The notes beneath the pieces are model-generated. The model worked only from the letters and a program-made list of their open reading frames with translations, was not told the origin of the DNA and did no database searches. A stretch of DNA of 64,000 nt from Streptomyces sp. APSN-46.1 (lineage in GTDB: Bacteria; Actinomycetota; Actinomycetes; Streptomycetales; Streptomycetaceae). Each line of letters begins with the position of its first letter. Within the stretch, counting starts at the first letter, position 1. Positions 7,876 to 18,553 of this stretch are shown here, piece after piece. The stretch spans positions 1 to 64,000 of the forward strand of contig NZ_JALGRF010000003.1 of assembly GCF_022815725.1 (NCBI RefSeq), in the 5' to 3' direction. The translations under genes were made by a program, and so were the position numbers.

Positions 7876-9726
7876 CTAGCCCAGCCTCGACACGTCGCGG
7901 ACCGCGCCCTTGTCGGCGCTCGTGGCCATCGCCGCGTACGCGCGCAGGGCCGCGGAGACCTTGCGCTCGCGGTTCTTCGGGGCGTAGACGCCGCCCAGGG
8001 CCTCGCGGCGGGCCGTCAGGGTCTCGTCCGGGACGAGGAGTTCGATCGAGCGGTTCGGGATGTCGATGCGGATGCGGTCGCCGTCCTCGACCAGGGCGAT
8101 GGTGCCGCCCGAGGCCGCCTCCGGGGAGGCGTGGCCGATGGAGAGGCCCGAAGTGCCGCCGGAGAAGCGGCCGTCGGTGACCAGGGCGCAGGCCTTGCCC
8201 AGGCCGCGGCCCTTCAGGAAGGAGGTCGGGTAGAGCATCTCCTGCATGCCGGGGCCGCCGCGCGGGCCCTCGTAGCGGATGACGACGACGTCGCCCTCCT
8301 TGACCTCCTTGCGGAGGATCTTGTCGACGGCCTCGTCCTGCGACTCGCAGACGACCGCCGGGCCCTCGAAGGTCCAGATCGACTCGTCGACGCCCGCCGT
8401 CTTCACGACGCAGCCGTCCTCGGCGATGTTGCCGCGCAGGACGGCGAGGCCGCCGTCCTTGGAGTACGCGTGCTGGACGGAGCGGATGCAGCCGCCCTCG
8501 GCGTCGAGGTCGAGGGTCGCCCAGCGCTCCGACTGGGAGAAGGCGGTCGCGGAGCGCTTGCAGCCGGGGGCCGCGTGCCACAGCTCCATCGCCTCGTCGG
8601 AGGCGGTGCCGGAGCGGGCGTCCCACTTCCCCAGCCAGTCCTCCAGGTTGTCCGAGTGGACGGTGGTGACGTCCTTGTTGAGGAGGCCGCCGCGGTGCAG
8701 TTCGCCGAGGATGGCGGGGATGCCGCCGGCCCGGTGGATGTCCTCCATGTAGTACGTGCCGCCGGGCGCCACGTTCGGGGCCACCTTGGACAGGCACGGG
8801 ACGCGGCGCGAGACCTCGTCGATGTCCTTGAGGTCGTAGTCCAGGCCGGCTTCCTGCGCGGCGGCGAGGAGGTGGAGGATCGTGTTGGTGGAGCCGCCCA
8901 TGGCGATGTCGAGGGCCATGGCGTTCTCGAAGGCCTGGCGGGTCGCGATGGAGCGCGGGAGGACCGACGCGTCGTCCTGCTCGTAGTACCGCTTGGTGAT
9001 CTCGACGACCGTGCGGCCGGCGTCCTCGTACAGGGCGCGGCGGGCGGTGTGCGTGGCGAGGACGGAGCCGTTGCCGGGGAGGGCCAGGCCGATGGCCTCG
9101 GCGAGGCAGTTCATCGAGTTGGCAGTGAACATGCCACTACAGGAACCGCAGGTGGGGCAGGCGTTCTCCTCGATGCGGAGCACGTCCTCGTCGGAGACGC
9201 TCTCCTTCACGGCGTCGACCATCGCGTCGATCAGGTCGAGCTTGCGGACGGTGCCGTCGACGAGGGTGGCCTGGCCGGCCTCCATCGGGCCGCCGGAGAC
9301 GAAGACGACCGGGATGTTGAGGCGCATGGCGGCCATCAGCATGCCGGGGGTGATCTTGTCGCAGTTGGAGATGCAGATCAGGGCGTCGGCGCAGTGGGCT
9401 TCCACCATGTACTCGACCGAGTCCGCGATGAGGTCGCGGGAGGGCAGGGAGTACAGCATGCCGCCGTGGCCCATGGCGATGCCGTCGTCGACCGCGATGG
9501 TGTTGAACTCGCGCGGGATGGCGCCCGCGGCGCGGATGGCGTCGGAGACGATCCGGCCGACCGGGGCCAGGTGCGTGTGGCCGGGGACGAACTCGGTGAA
9601 GGAGTTGGCGACCGCGATGATCGGCTTGCCGATGTCCGCGCTCGCTACGCCCGAGGCGCGCATCAGCGCACGTGCGCCTGCCATGTTGCGGCCGTGGGTG
9701 ACGGTGCGGGACCTCAGCTCGGGCAT
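7876..9726 (-). CDS. ilvD: Dihydroxy-acid dehydratase
   Basis: Fe-S dehydratase of branched-chain amino acid and pantothenate precursor synthesis, converting 2,3-dihydroxy acids to 2-oxo acids. Family signatures are clear: CDKITPGML, and [18 protein letters not shown], where the preceding cysteine motif is [10 protein letters not shown]. The C-terminal [20 protein letters not shown] is also typical. The start at 9726 (MPELRSRT) is preferred because GGGGAG lies eight bases ahead. A GTG at 9735 would add three residues but overlaps that site. The resulting 616 residues match the long bacterial IlvD type. It stands alone, as is common in streptomycetes. Confidence 0.97.
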   Translation of the reverse strand: MPELRSRTVTHGRNMAGARALMRASGVASADIGKPIIAVANSFTEFVPGHTHLAPVGRIVSDAIRAAGAIPREFNTIAVDDGIAMGHGGMLYSLPSRDLIADSVEYMVEAHCADALICISNCDKITPGMLMAAMRLNIPVVFVSGGPMEAGQATLVDGTVRKLDLIDAMVDAVKESVSDEDVLRIEENACPTCGSCSGMFTANSMNCLAEAIGLALPGNGSVLATHTARRALYEDAGRTVVEITKRYYEQDDASVLPRSIATRQAFENAMALDIAMGGSTNTILHLLAAAQEAGLDYDLKDIDEVSRRVPCLSKVAPNVAPGGTYYMEDIHRAGGIPAILGELHRGGLLNKDVTTVHSDNLEDWLGKWDARSGTASDEAMELWHAAPGCKRSATAFSQSERWATLDLDAEGGCIRSVQHAYSKDGGLAVLRGNIAEDGCVVKTAGVDESIWTFEGPAVVCESQDEAVDKILRKEVKEGDVVVIRYEGPRGGPGMQEMLYPTSFLKGRGLGKACALVTDGRFSGGTSGLSIGHASPEAASGGTIALVEDGDRIRIDIPNRSIELLVPDETLTARREALGGVYAPKNRERKVSAALRAYAAMATSADKGAVRDVSRLG

Positions 9727-9780
9727 CGGGTTCACTCCCCATGAGTGCGGCTGCGCGAGCGCGGCCGCGACAGTTGACGC

Positions 9781-9804
9781 GACTGTGGATACGACTGTGG
9801 ATAC
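9781..9804. repeat. Two tandem 12-bp units upstream of ilvD
   Basis: GACTGTGGATAC occurs twice in direct succession (9781-9792 and 9793-9804), 55 bp upstream of the ilvD start. It is followed by a partial GACTCAGTTAC. It may belong to the ilvD promoter, but I see no confident -35/-10 pair there on the minus strand. Confidence 0.4.
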
Positions 9805-9873
9805 GACTCAGTTACGAGGCTACGCCCCCGGCCCGCGGCCCGGCCGGGGCGTCCGGATAGCGGGACGGCCGGC

Positions 9874-10572
9874 TCATTCCTCGGTCAGGTAGCGCTGGAG
9901 GGTAGGGGCCACCAGGGCCACGATGGCCTCCGGGTCGGCGGAGGCGAGGGGCTCGACCTGGACGACGTAGCGCAGGATCGCGATGCCCACCATGTGCGAG
10001 GCGGCGAGCTCGGCGCGGAAGGTGGGGTCGGGGACGTTGAGGTCGGCCGCGACGCGCTCCAGGACCCGGCGCAGGATCAGGCCGCGCAGCACCTTCGCCG
10101 CCGCCTCGTGGGTGAGGGCCGAGCGGATGACGGCGAGGAGCGGGACCCGGGTGGCCGGGTTCTCCCAGATGTTCAGGAAGTAGCGGGCCAGGCGCTCGCC
10201 GATGCCCTCGGGGCCCTCGCCGAGGATCGCGGGGACGACGAGGGCGGGCTCCATGCTGAGCTCGATGGCGGCGGCGAAGAGCTCGTCCTTGCTGCCGAAG
10301 TAGTGGTGCACCAGGGCGGGATCGACGCCGGCGGCCTTGGCGATGCCGCGCACGGAGGTCTTGTCGTAGCCGCGTGCGGAGAACTCGGAGCGGGCGGCGC
10401 TACGGATGCGCTCCTGCGTGCCGGGGCCGTCGTCGGCCTCGTCGTGGCGCGGGCGGCCGGGGCCGCGGCGGCGCTTCGCGGGCGCGGCGGGGGGCGGGGG
10501 CGCGGGCTCGGCGGGCCGCGCGGGCGCGGCGGACGGCGTGGGTTCTTCCGGGGGTGGGGGCGGTGTGGTCAT
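9874..10572 (-). CDS. TetR-family transcriptional regulator
   Basis: A 232-residue regulator. About 45 N-terminal residues are proline- and alanine-rich with a basic patch ([14 protein letters not shown]). The helix-turn-helix follows: [20 protein letters not shown] with [20 protein letters not shown] at about 55-100. The C-terminal ligand domain includes [20 protein letters not shown] and belongs to the group with a TetR_C-type tail. The ATG overlaps the stop of the upstream isomerase in ATGA (10569-10572), so the two are translationally coupled. The ligand and target are unknown, although coupling suggests it senses something connected to the isomerase. Confidence 0.92.
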   Translation of the reverse strand: MTTPPPPPEEPTPSAAPARPAEPAPPPPAAPAKRRRGPGRPRHDEADDGPGTQERIRSAARSEFSARGYDKTSVRGIAKAAGVDPALVHHYFGSKDELFAAAIELSMEPALVVPAILGEGPEGIGERLARYFLNIWENPATRVPLLAVIRSALTHEAAAKVLRGLILRRVLERVAADLNVPDPTFRAELAASHMVGIAILRYVVQVEPLASADPEAIVALVAPTLQRYLTEE

Positions 10573-11420
10573 CGGCGGGGCGCCCGGGTGTCGGCCGCGG
10601 AGAGGTGGAGGCGGGTGAAGGCCAGGGCCTCGGCGAGGTCGGCCTCCCGCTCGGCGGAGGACATCGCGCGGCGGGTGTTGACCTCGATGACGATGTGGCC
10701 GTCGAAGGAGGAGGTGGCGAGGCCCCGCAGCAGCTCGGCGCAGGGCTGGGTGCCGCGGCCGGGGACGAGGTGCTCGTCCTTCGCCGAACCGTTTCCGTCG
10801 GCGAGGTGGATGTGCGCGAGGCGGTCGCCCATCCGGTCGATCATCGCGGTGGCGTCGGTGCGGGCGGTGGCGGTGTGGGAGAGATCGACCGTGAAGTGAC
10901 GGTAATCGTCCTTGGTCACGTCCCACTCGGGCGCGTACGCGAGCATCTCGCGGTCGCGGTAGCGCCAGGGGTACATGTTCTCGACGGCGAACCGGACGTC
11001 GGTCTCGTCGGCCATGCGCCAGATGCCGCTGACGAAGTCGCGGGAGTACGCGCGCTGCCAGCGGAACGGGGGGTGGACGACGACGGTGCTCGCGCCGAGC
11101 TTCTCCGCGGCGCTCTGGGCGCGCTGGAGTTTGGTCCAGGGGTCGGTGGACCAGACGCGCTGCGTGATGAGGAGGCAGGGCGCGTGGATGGCGAGGATCG
11201 GGACCTGGTGGTCGTCGGAGAGGCGGCGCAGGGCGTCGATGTCCTGGCTGACCGGATCCGTCCAGACCATCACCTCGACGCCGTCGTAGCCGAGGCGCGC
11301 GGCGATCTCGAAGGCGGTCGCCGTGGTCTCCGGGTAGACGGAGGCGGTGGAGAGGGCGACCTTCGCTTTCGGGGTCGGGGGGTGGGGCGGGGGCACGGAT
11401 GACAGGGTACCCATGCCCAT
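10569..11420 (-). CDS. TIM-barrel sugar phosphate isomerase/epimerase family protein
   Basis: A 283-residue protein of the xylose isomerase-like (AP endonuclease 2) superfamily. Metal- and substrate-binding motifs are visible: [68 protein letters not shown] and IVIEVNTR. These supply the usual Glu-Asp-His-Glu metal ligands. The true substrate of this streptomycete branch is not known to me. Start codons at 11420 and 11414 are both possible. It is the first gene of a coupled pair with the TetR regulator. Confidence 0.88.
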   Translation of the reverse strand: MGMGTLSSVPPPHPPTPKAKVALSTASVYPETTATAFEIAARLGYDGVEVMVWTDPVSQDIDALRRLSDDHQVPILAIHAPCLLITQRVWSTDPWTKLQRAQSAAEKLGASTVVVHPPFRWQRAYSRDFVSGIWRMADETDVRFAVENMYPWRYRDREMLAYAPEWDVTKDDYRHFTVDLSHTATARTDATAMIDRMGDRLAHIHLADGNGSAKDEHLVPGRGTQPCAELLRGLATSSFDGHIVIEVNTRRAMSSAEREADLAEALAFTRLHLSAADTRAPRR

Positions 11421-11565
11421 GCCCTGGCCGGGCGGTACGGGGATTCTCGCCTGCGGCGCAGAGCTCAGCCGGTGGCTGGGCCTCGGCGGGCGCCGGGCGG
11501 GGTCGGGGCCCTGCGGGGCTGTCCCCTACCCGCCCTTCCACCGTTCCCCGGGCTCCGCCCGGACC

Positions 11566-11622
11566 CGCGCCTCAAACGCCGGCGAGGCTGAAAGATCCAG
11601 CCTCGCCGGCGTTTGAGGCGCG
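11566..11622. repeat. Perfect 25-bp-arm palindromic element
   Basis: The left arm (11566-11590) contains CGCGCCTCAAACGCCGGCGA, and the right arm (11598-11622) is its exact inverse, with a 7-bp loop. The same element occurs as a half copy at 18525-18548 and as a widely spaced inverted pair at 41526-41550 and 41660-41684. It is a dispersed intergenic element of the REP kind. It lies between two minus-strand genes, so it could terminate the Ppx transcript. The rest of the 336-bp spacer holds only GC-rich sequence. Confidence 0.85.
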
Positions 11623-11756
11623 GGGTCCGGGGCAGCGCCCCGGCAGCGGCGGCGCGCCTGATCGGCCGGCCCCGCCACGGGATCGGCGGACGGAGTCCGG
11701 CGCAGCGGCGCGAAGCCGGGGAGGCGCCCCCGGCGCCGAGCCGTGCGAGCGGCGCG

Positions 11757-12698
11757 TTAGGAGGGAGCGGGGGTGGGGAGGTGGTCCAGGCGGCGGAGGA
11801 TGACGCCCTCGCGCAGGGCCCACGGGCAGATTTCGAGGGAGTCCACGCCGAAGAGATCCATCGCGCCCTCCGCGACCAGCGCGCCCGCCAGCAGCTGCTC
11901 GGCGCGCCCCTCCGAGACGCCCGGGAGGGCGGCCCGCTCGGACGTGGTCATGGCAGACAGGCGCGGGACCCATTCCTCCAGGGACTTGCGGGTCAGGTCC
12001 CGCTGGACGTACAGGCCGTCCGCGGAGCGGGCCGCGCCCGCGATGCGGGCCAGCTGCTTGAAGGTCTTCGACGTCGCCACCACATGGTCCGGTGCCCCGA
12101 AGCGGCTGAATTCGCCGACCGTGCGCGCGATCTGGGCCCGCACGTGGCGGCGCAGCGCCCGTACGTCCGACGGGTCCGGCGGGTCGCCGAGGAGCCAGCC
12201 CGAGGTGAGGCGGCCCGCGCCCAGCGGGAGGGAGACGGCCGCGTCCGGGTCCTCGTCGATGCCGTACGCGATCTCCAGCGAGCCGCCGCCGATGTCCAGG
12301 ACGAGCAGCTTGCCCGCCGACCACCCGAACCAGCGCCGGGCCGCGAGGAACGTGAGCCTGGCCTCGTCGTCACCGCTGAGGATCGGCAGCTCGATGCCGG
12401 TTTCGAGCTTGACCCGGGCCAGGACCTCGTCCGCGTTCGTGGCCTCGCGCACGGCGCTGGTCGCGAAGGGGAGGACGTCCTCGCACCCCTTGTCCTCGGC
12501 GGCCTGAACGGCGCCCGCGATCACCGAGACGAGTCGGTCTATGCCCTCGGGACTGACCGCGCCGTGCTCGTCGAGCAGCTCCGAGAGGCGCAGATCCGCC
12601 TTGTGCGAGTGCGCCGGCTGCGGGCGCGCGCCGGGGTGCGCGTCCACCACCAGCAGATGGATCGTGTTCGAACCCACATCAAGGACACCGAGTCTCAT
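11757..12698 (-). CDS. ppx: Ppx/GppA-family phosphatase
   Basis: Predicted exopolyphosphatase or pppGpp pyrophosphatase, 313 residues, the short actinobacterial form lacking the C-terminal HD-like domain. Motifs of the ASKHA fold are [20 protein letters not shown] at the N-terminus, [37 protein letters not shown] and [14 protein letters not shown]. The start is chosen at the family's usual N-terminus, although no ribosome binding site is seen. It is divergent from the cysteine-rich gene at 12762, 63 bp away. Whether polyphosphate or guanosine nucleotides are cleaved cannot be told from sequence. Confidence 0.92.
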   Translation of the reverse strand: MRLGVLDVGSNTIHLLVVDAHPGARPQPAHSHKADLRLSELLDEHGAVSPEGIDRLVSVIAGAVQAAEDKGCEDVLPFATSAVREATNADEVLARVKLETGIELPILSGDDEARLTFLAARRWFGWSAGKLLVLDIGGGSLEIAYGIDEDPDAAVSLPLGAGRLTSGWLLGDPPDPSDVRALRRHVRAQIARTVGEFSRFGAPDHVVATSKTFKQLARIAGAARSADGLYVQRDLTRKSLEEWVPRLSAMTTSERAALPGVSEGRAEQLLAGALVAEGAMDLFGVDSLEICPWALREGVILRRLDHLPTPAPS

Positions 12699-12761
12699 AG
12701 GAGGAAACGCTACTGTGCGCCAGGAGGATGGGTGTCGTAAGGGGCGCTTACGCTTGGGTTT

Positions 12762-13562
12762 GTGCCACATACGAAGAAGGCCAACAAGTCCCGGACCAAG
12801 AACGCCAAGGTTTCGGCCCCTGATGAGAAGGGTCTCGACTTCCCTCGGGCCTGGGTCGAGTTTCCCGATCCCGCCGACGACGAACAGATCTTCCGCTGCG
12901 ACCTGACCTGGCTGACCTCCCGCTGGACCTGCATTTTCGGCAGCGGCTGCCAGGGCATCCAGGCCGGCCGGGCGGACGACGGCTGCTGCACCCTCGGTGC
13001 GCACTTCTCCGACGAGGACGACGAGAAGCGCGTCGCCGAGCACGTGGCGCGGCTGACTCCCGAGTTGTGGCAGTTCCACGACGTCGGCAGCGAGACGGGC
13101 TGGACGCAGCTCGACGACGACGGAGAGAAGCAGACCCGCCGCTGGGACGGCGCCTGCATCTTCCTGAACCGGCCCGGCTTCCCGGCCGGCGCCGGCTGCT
13201 CCCTGCACATCCTGGCTTTGAAGAGCGGCCAGGAGCCGCTGGAGACCAAGCCGGACGTGTGCTGGCAGCTGCCGATCCGCCGGACCTACGACTGGATCGA
13301 CCGGCCCGACGACACGCGTGTCCTCCAGGTCTCGATCGGCGAGTACGACCGCCGGGGCTGGGGCCCGGGCGGCCACGACCTGCACTGGTGGTGCACGTCG
13401 GCCACGTCCGCGCACGGCGCCGGTGACCCGGTGTACGTGTCGTACCGGGCGGAGCTGACGGAGCTGATGGGCAAGGAGGGCTACGAGGCGCTCGTGAAGC
13501 TGTGCGAGGCGCGGCTGGCCTCGCTGCTGCCGATGGCCCCGCACCCCGCCGATCCCGTCTAG
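12762..13562 (+). CDS. Cysteine-rich conserved protein, YkgJ/DUF3109-like
   Basis: A 266-residue cytosolic protein with a GTG start. After a lysine-rich N-terminus it has cysteines near residues 46, 57, 63, 75, 76, 132, 146 and 167, including the block [13 protein letters not shown] and the pair FRC...WTCIFGSGC. This spacing resembles proteins of the YkgJ/DUF3109 group, which are proposed to bind zinc or an iron-sulfur cluster. No catalytic function is known to me. It is divergent from ppx. Confidence 0.75.
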   Translation: MPHTKKANKSRTKNAKVSAPDEKGLDFPRAWVEFPDPADDEQIFRCDLTWLTSRWTCIFGSGCQGIQAGRADDGCCTLGAHFSDEDDEKRVAEHVARLTPELWQFHDVGSETGWTQLDDDGEKQTRRWDGACIFLNRPGFPAGAGCSLHILALKSGQEPLETKPDVCWQLPIRRTYDWIDRPDDTRVLQVSIGEYDRRGWGPGGHDLHWWCTSATSAHGAGDPVYVSYRAELTELMGKEGYEALVKLCEARLASLLPMAPHPADPV

Positions 13563-13591
13563 GACGGCTCTCTTCTCCGCCTGCCTACCGC

Positions 13592-15565
13592 CTACGAGCC
13601 GGAAGGTACCGGGGTCTCGGTGGGGCCCTCGGGCGCCGGGGAAACCGTTCCTCCTGACGGAGTCGGCGTCGGAGTCGGGGTGGGCGTCGGTGTCGGAGTC
13701 GGGGAGTCGGTCGGCGTCGGGCCCGCCGTGCCGCTCGGGGTCGGGGTCGGTGTCGGTGTCGGGGTCGGCGAGGGGGTGGCGGTCGGAGCGGGCGTCGGGG
13801 CCGGGCGGCCTCGGCCCTTGACGGAGACCACCGTGCCGCCCGGGTCCACGCCGACCCGGGCCGTCCAGGCGTCCTCGGGCTGGGTCTCCCGGTCCACGGT
13901 GATCCTCAAGGTGACCGATTCTCCGGGTGCCAGCGTGCCCGCGGTCTGGCTCGCGCGCAGCCACGGGGCGTCGGACCAGAGCCGCCAGTCCACCGGGGCA
14001 CCGCCGGAGGCGGTGAGGGTGAGCCAGGTGGTGGCGCCCCGCGCGGACGCGGTCACGGTGAGCCGGCCGGGGGCACCCGGGCCGATGGCGCCTTCGGGAG
14101 TGGCCGGCGGGCCGGTGCTGATCACCTCGACGGAGACGTCCGGGGCGGTGCTGCCCGTGGCGAAGCCCGGCCGGCCGGTGGTGCGGGCGGTGTTGCCGGC
14201 GTTCTCGTAGGCGGCGAGCGGCAGCCCGGCGGCGGTCGGCGGGATATGGGTCTCGCTCGCGGAGACGCGGGTGGCGCCGTCGGCTCCGACGGATTCACCG
14301 GTCGCGGGGGCGCCGCGGTAGGCGGCCCACAGGGCCAGAACGGGCGCGGCGACGACGGTGGCGACCACGGTGGTGGTCACGGCCCGGGCCCGGAGCCGGT
14401 CGCGGCGGGCCGCGCGGTCCCTGGGGTCCATCGGGAATCCCGTCCGGTCGAACCGGGGGCGGGGCCCGCGCCCGCGGCTGCGGCCGGAGCGCAGCATCGC
14501 GGCGTGGACGGCGGTCCGGGGCGCGGGGACCAGCGGGAGCGCGGCGGTGTTGATGCCGCCGGAGCCGGGCCAGGGCGCGGCGGCCCCGACGCGCTCGGCG
14601 ACCCGGCGGCAGCGCGGGCAGTCGTCCACGTGCCGGACGAGCTCGGCGCGCAGGGTGGTGGACAGCAGCACCAGGCCGTCGCCGCCCTCGGAGGTGAGCC
14701 GGGACACGGCGGGACAGCTGCCGGTCTCGACGACGGCGAGGGCGGCGCGGGTGCGCTCCACCTCGCAGGCGGCGCCGGACAGCAGCTCCCGGGCGGCGGT
14801 CGGGGGGGTGCCGAGGACGGCGGCGAGCTCGGGGACGCCGAGGCGGTGGCGGACGGCGAGTTCGAGGGCCTCGCGCTGCTCGGGGGTGGTCCCGGCGGCC
14901 TCGGGCCAGGCGAGGCGGGCGAGTTCGGTGCGGCGGTACGCGTACACGTCCAGGACGTCCAGCGGATCCGGGACGTGCCGGGCGGCCGGGGCGGCCGGGG
15001 CGTGCCGGGCCGCGGGGGCAGCGGGGGTGGCCGGGGCGGCGGGGGCATACACGCCGCCCGGTGTGGCCCGCGAGCCGGACGGGGTGTGTGAGGTGGCCGG
15101 GGCAGGTGAGGTGGCTGTGACGTGCGGTGCGGATGTGGCATCCTGCCCCGCCGCCCCGGCGGGCGGGTCCAGCGTGCGCCGGCGCCCCGTGCGCTCCGGC
15201 GTGCGCCGGGCGGAATGCGCTCCCTGCCTGACGCGCCGCCGCTCGGCGAGCCGGCGCAGGCAGCCCCACCGGGCGAGGGCGTACAGCCAGGCCCGCCGGT
15301 CCCCCTCGTCGGGACATCGGCCGGGGTGCCGCTCGGCGACGGCCAGGACGTCGCCGAGCACCTCGGTGGCGGCGTCGTGATCGCACAGGACCGACAGGCA
15401 GTACGTGAACAGGCCGTCCAGATAGGGCTCGTGCCGGAACGGGGGCGGCGGCTGCTCCCCCGGGTCCCCCTCGGAGGGAGTGCGCCCGTGCGCCCGGTGT
15501 GCGCCGGTGCGCGATGCGGGGTGTTGCTGGTTGCTGCTGCTCACCTGGGTGACCGTAGGGCGCAC
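13592..15565 (-). CDS. Sigma-factor-like / zinc-finger / membrane / BACON fusion protein
   Basis: A 657-residue mosaic. Residues about 30-105 resemble ECF sigma region 2 ([20 protein letters not shown], then [19 protein letters not shown]). After an alanine- and proline-rich linker, about 185-270 resembles region 4 ([20 protein letters not shown]). Next is an HX3CX2C zinc-finger-like motif ([16 protein letters not shown]) as in anti-sigma factors. One membrane helix follows ([20 protein letters not shown], near 388-405), then a BACON-type beta domain ([19 protein letters not shown]... APWLRASQ). The end is a Pro-Thr repeat tail. The GTG start at 15565 has AGGGGG eight bases upstream; starts at 15676 or 15544 are alternatives. 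The N-terminal half would be cytosolic and the BACON half outside. Confidence 0.8.
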   Translation of the reverse strand: MRPTVTQVSSSNQQHPASRTGAHRAHGRTPSEGDPGEQPPPPFRHEPYLDGLFTYCLSVLCDHDAATEVLGDVLAVAERHPGRCPDEGDRRAWLYALARWGCLRRLAERRRVRQGAHSARRTPERTGRRRTLDPPAGAAGQDATSAPHVTATSPAPATSHTPSGSRATPGGVYAPAAPATPAAPAARHAPAAPAARHVPDPLDVLDVYAYRRTELARLAWPEAAGTTPEQREALELAVRHRLGVPELAAVLGTPPTAARELLSGAACEVERTRAALAVVETGSCPAVSRLTSEGGDGLVLLSTTLRAELVRHVDDCPRCRRVAERVGAAAPWPGSGGINTAALPLVPAPRTAVHAAMLRSGRSRGRGPRPRFDRTGFPMDPRDRAARRDRLRARAVTTTVVATVVAAPVLALWAAYRGAPATGESVGADGATRVSASETHIPPTAAGLPLAAYENAGNTARTTGRPGFATGSTAPDVSVEVISTGPPATPEGAIGPGAPGRLTVTASARGATTWLTLTASGGAPVDWRLWSDAPWLRASQTAGTLAPGESVTLRITVDRETQPEDAWTARVGVDPGGTVVSVKGRGRPAPTPAPTATPSPTPTPTPTPTPSGTAGPTPTDSPTPTPTPTPTPTPTPSGGTVSPAPEGPTETPVPSGS

Positions 15566-15715
15566 GCGGGTGACCCCCTGGAAGCCTTCACCGCATTTAG
15601 CCCTTACGGGTGAACAGATCGGGCCCCTGCTGACGGCGGACCTGACGCGGCGGAACCGACAACCCGACCGGCGCACCCCCGGGGGGTGTCAGTGGGTGCG
15701 GATACGGTGGGGCGC

Positions 15716-17119
15716 ATGGCTGCCCGTACATCTCGTTCATCCGCCAAGGACCGGCCGTCCTACCGCTGTACCGAGTGCGGGTACACGACCGCGAAATGGC
15801 TCGGGCGCTGCCCCGAGTGCCAGGCGTGGGGCACCGTCGAGGAGATGGGCGGCGCGCCCGCCGTACGGACCACCGCGGCCGGGCGCGTCTCGACCGCCGC
15901 GCTGCCGATCGCGCAGGTGGACGGCCGTACGGCGACCGCGCGCAGCACCGGTGTGGACGAGCTGGACCGGGTGCTCGGCGGCGGCCTCGTGCCCGGGGCC
16001 GTCGTGCTGCTCGCGGGCGAGCCCGGCGTCGGGAAGTCGACGCTGCTGCTGGACGTCGCGGCGAAGGCGGCCAGCGACGCGCACCGCACCCTGTACGTCA
16101 CGGCCGAGGAGTCGGCGAGCCAGGTGCGGCTGCGGGCCGACCGGATCAACGCGCTCAGCGATCACTTGTACCTCGCCGCCGAAACCGACCTTTCGGCGGT
16201 CCTGGGGCATCTCGACGCCGTGAAGCCCTCGCTGCTGGTCCTGGACTCCGTCCAGACCGTGGCCTCCCCCGAGATCGACGGGGCGCCGGGCGGCATGGCC
16301 CAGGTCCGGGAGGTGGCCGGGGCGCTGATCCGGGCCTCCAAGGAGCGCGGGATGGCCACGCTGCTGGTCGGCCACGTCACCAAGGACGGAGCGATCGCCG
16401 GCCCGCGGCTGCTGGAGCACCTGGTGGACGTGGTGCTCAGCTTCGAGGGCGACCGGCACGCGCGGCTGCGCCTCGTGCGCGGCGTGAAGAACCGGTACGG
16501 CGCCACCGACGAGGTCGGCTGCTTCGAGCTCCACGACGAGGGGATCACCGGGCTCGCCGACCCGAGCGGGCTGTTCCTGACCCGGCGCGCGGAAGCCGTG
16601 CCGGGGACCTGTCTGACGGTGACCCTGGAGGGGAAGCGTCCGCTGGTCGCCGAGGTGCAGGCGCTGACCGTGGACTCGCAGATCCCCTCGCCCCGGCGGA
16701 CCACGTCCGGCCTGGAGACCTCCCGCGTCTCGATGATGCTGGCGGTGCTGGAGCAGCGCGGCCGGATCACCGCGCTGGGCAAGCGCGACATCTACAGCGC
16801 GACGGTGGGCGGGGTGAAGCTCACCGAGCCCGCCGCCGACCTGGCGATCGCCCTGGCCCTGGCCTCCGCCGCCAGTGACGTGCCGCTGCCGAAGAACCTG
16901 GTCGCCATCGGGGAGGTCGGCCTCGCCGGTGAGGTGCGGCGCGTGACCGGCGTACAGCGTCGGCTCGCGGAGGCCCACCGGCTGGGGTTCACGCACGCGC
17001 TGGTGCCGGCCGATCCGGGCAGGGTGCCGGCCGGCATGAAGGTGACCGAGGTGGCGGACATGGGTGACGCCCTGCGGGTGCTCCCGCGCCGGGCAGCCGG
17101 CCGCAAGGAAGCCGGGTAA
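15716..17119 (+). CDS. radA: DNA repair protein RadA
   Basis: A RecA-like ATPase that helps process recombination intermediates and branch migration. It has the N-terminal zinc finger (YRCTECGY...CPECQAWG), Walker A GEPGVGKSTLL near residue 90, the RadA signature KNRYGATDEVGCFEL and a C-terminal Lon-like domain (PLPKNLVAIGEVGLAGEVRR). The ATG at 15716 (MAARTSRS) gives 467 residues, the usual length. An in-frame start at 15686 adds ten unlikely residues. It precedes disA by 215 bp on the same strand, as in many Gram-positive bacteria where RadA and DisA cooperate at stalled forks. Confidence 0.97.
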   Translation: MAARTSRSSAKDRPSYRCTECGYTTAKWLGRCPECQAWGTVEEMGGAPAVRTTAAGRVSTAALPIAQVDGRTATARSTGVDELDRVLGGGLVPGAVVLLAGEPGVGKSTLLLDVAAKAASDAHRTLYVTAEESASQVRLRADRINALSDHLYLAAETDLSAVLGHLDAVKPSLLVLDSVQTVASPEIDGAPGGMAQVREVAGALIRASKERGMATLLVGHVTKDGAIAGPRLLEHLVDVVLSFEGDRHARLRLVRGVKNRYGATDEVGCFELHDEGITGLADPSGLFLTRRAEAVPGTCLTVTLEGKRPLVAEVQALTVDSQIPSPRRTTSGLETSRVSMMLAVLEQRGRITALGKRDIYSATVGGVKLTEPAADLAIALALASAASDVPLPKNLVAIGEVGLAGEVRRVTGVQRRLAEAHRLGFTHALVPADPGRVPAGMKVTEVADMGDALRVLPRRAAGRKEAG

Positions 17120-17334
17120 GGGGCCCGGTGCGAGGCCCGGGGCCCGGTGCGGGGCCCGAGGGCGGCCGGTGAGGGGCCGGGGTGAGGCGTCGCGTCGCTG
17201 GTCAGGGGTGCGTGCCGGGTGTCGGGACGGGCTTGCTGGCCAAGCCACGGCGGGGCCGCAGCGCGCGCCGGTAGACTTTGGCCTGGTCCGCCCGGCCGTA
17301 CGCAGGCGGCGCAACCCGCGACCGGAGGAGTGCA

Positions 17335-18459
17335 GTGGCAGCCAAGGACGGGGCAGCAGCATCCGGCAAGTCGGGCGCGAGCTCCAAGCAGGAGGCCATG
17401 ATGCGCGCCTCACTGAGCGCGGTCGCACCTGGTCAGCCCCTGCGTGACGGTCTGGAGCGGATCGTTCGCGGCAACACCGGCGGGCTGATCGTCCTCGGGA
17501 TGGACAAGACCGTCGAGTCGATGTGCACCGGCGGCTTCGTGCTGGACGTGGAGTTCACCGCGACCCGGCTGCGCGAGCTCTGCAAGCTCGACGGCGCGCT
17601 CATCCTGGACAAGGACATCACCAAGATCCTGCGGGCGGGTGTGCAGCTGGTCCCGGACGCGTCGATTCCGACGGAGGAGACGGGTACGCGGCACCGTACG
17701 GCCGACCGCGTCTCCAAGCAGTGCGGTTTCCCGGTCGTCTCCGTCTCCCAGTCGATGCGGCTGATCGCGCTGTACGTCGACGGCGAGCGGCGGGTCCTGG
17801 AGGAGTCCGGGGCGATCCTGTCGCGGGCGAACCAGGCGCTGGCCACGCTGGAGCGGTACAAGCTGCGGCTGGACGAGGTCGCCGGGACGCTGTCCGCGCT
17901 GGAGATCGAGGACCTGGTCACGGTGCGCGACGTGACGGCGGTCGCGCAGCGGCTGGAAATGGTCCGCCGGATCGCGACGGAAATCGCGGAGTACGTGGTC
18001 GAACTGGGCACCGACGGGCGCCTGCTCTCCCTCCAGCTGGACGAGCTGACCGTCGGCATCGAGCAGGAGCGCGAGCTGGTCATCCGGGACTACGTGCCGG
18101 AGCCGACGGCGAAGCGTTCCCGCACGGTGGACGAGGCGCTGCCGGCGCTGGACGCGCTGTCGCATCCGGAGCTGCTGGAACTGGCCATCGTCGCGAAGGC
18201 GCTCGGCTACACGGGCTCGCCGGAGACCCTGGACTCGGCGGTGTCCCCGCGCGGCTACCGGCTGCTGGCGAAGATCCCCCGGCTGCCCGGGGCCATCATC
18301 GAGCGGCTCGTCGAGCACTTCGGAGGCCTGCAGAAGCTGCTCGCGGCGAGCGTGGACGACCTGCAGACGGTGGACGGCGTCGGCGAGGCGCGTGCGCGCA
18401 GCGTCCGCGAGGGCCTGTCCCGCCTGGCGGAGTCCTCGATCCTGGAGCGCTACGTCTGA
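17335..18459 (+). CDS. disA: DNA-integrity scanning diadenylate cyclase
   Basis: Makes cyclic di-AMP from two ATP and monitors DNA structure. The 374-residue length from the GTG at 17335 is standard, and that start has GGAGGAG five to six bases ahead. The N-terminal DAC domain contains the catalytic LDGALILDKDI and the ATP-binding GTRHRTADRVSKQ. A central helical spine follows. The C-terminal helix-hairpin-helix domain (LQTVDGVGEARARSVREGLS) binds branched DNA. A TAGACT hexamer at 17272 may be its own -10. This is the only c-di-AMP synthase gene in the window. Confidence 0.97.
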   Translation: MAAKDGAAASGKSGASSKQEAMMRASLSAVAPGQPLRDGLERIVRGNTGGLIVLGMDKTVESMCTGGFVLDVEFTATRLRELCKLDGALILDKDITKILRAGVQLVPDASIPTEETGTRHRTADRVSKQCGFPVVSVSQSMRLIALYVDGERRVLEESGAILSRANQALATLERYKLRLDEVAGTLSALEIEDLVTVRDVTAVAQRLEMVRRIATEIAEYVVELGTDGRLLSLQLDELTVGIEQERELVIRDYVPEPTAKRSRTVDEALPALDALSHPELLELAIVAKALGYTGSPETLDSAVSPRGYRLLAKIPRLPGAIIERLVEHFGGLQKLLAASVDDLQTVDGVGEARARSVREGLSRLAESSILERYV

Positions 18460-18524
18460 CCTGCGGCGCCGCTGCTGGGGCTCCGCCCCAGACCCTCCCC
18501 CAGACTCCGTCCGGGGGACCCCCA

Positions 18525-18548
18525 CGCCTCAAACGCCGGCGGGGCTGG
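18525..18548. repeat. Half copy of the dispersed palindromic element
   Basis: CGCCTCAAACGCCGGCGGGG at 18525-18544 followed by CTGG matches the arm at 11566-11590 with one substitution (GGCGGGG for GGCGAGG). It sits between the convergent disA and a membrane-protein gene. Confidence 0.75.
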
Positions 18549-18553
18549 AATTG

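Noticed and set aside
5792..8797. A 1001-codon open frame opposite the kinase and ilvD genes
   Set aside because: It is antisense to two clearly identified genes and has no recognisable motif.
9774..9802. TTGACG-17-TGGATA as a plus-strand promoter
   Set aside because: No plus-strand gene follows, and the -10 is part of the 12-bp tandem repeat, so it is probably chance.
11399..11803. Open frames in the spacer upstream of the TIM-barrel gene
   Set aside because: They run through the palindromic element and have no ribosome binding site or protein-like composition.
13600..13800. Regular GTCGGxGTCGG pattern as a regulatory repeat
   Set aside because: It is the reverse complement of codons for the Pro-Thr tail of the fusion protein and is explained by coding.
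17120..17334. GGGGCCCGGTGCGG-type runs after radA as a defined terminator
   Set aside because: Several alternative weak stems are possible, and none stands out as a single stable hairpin.
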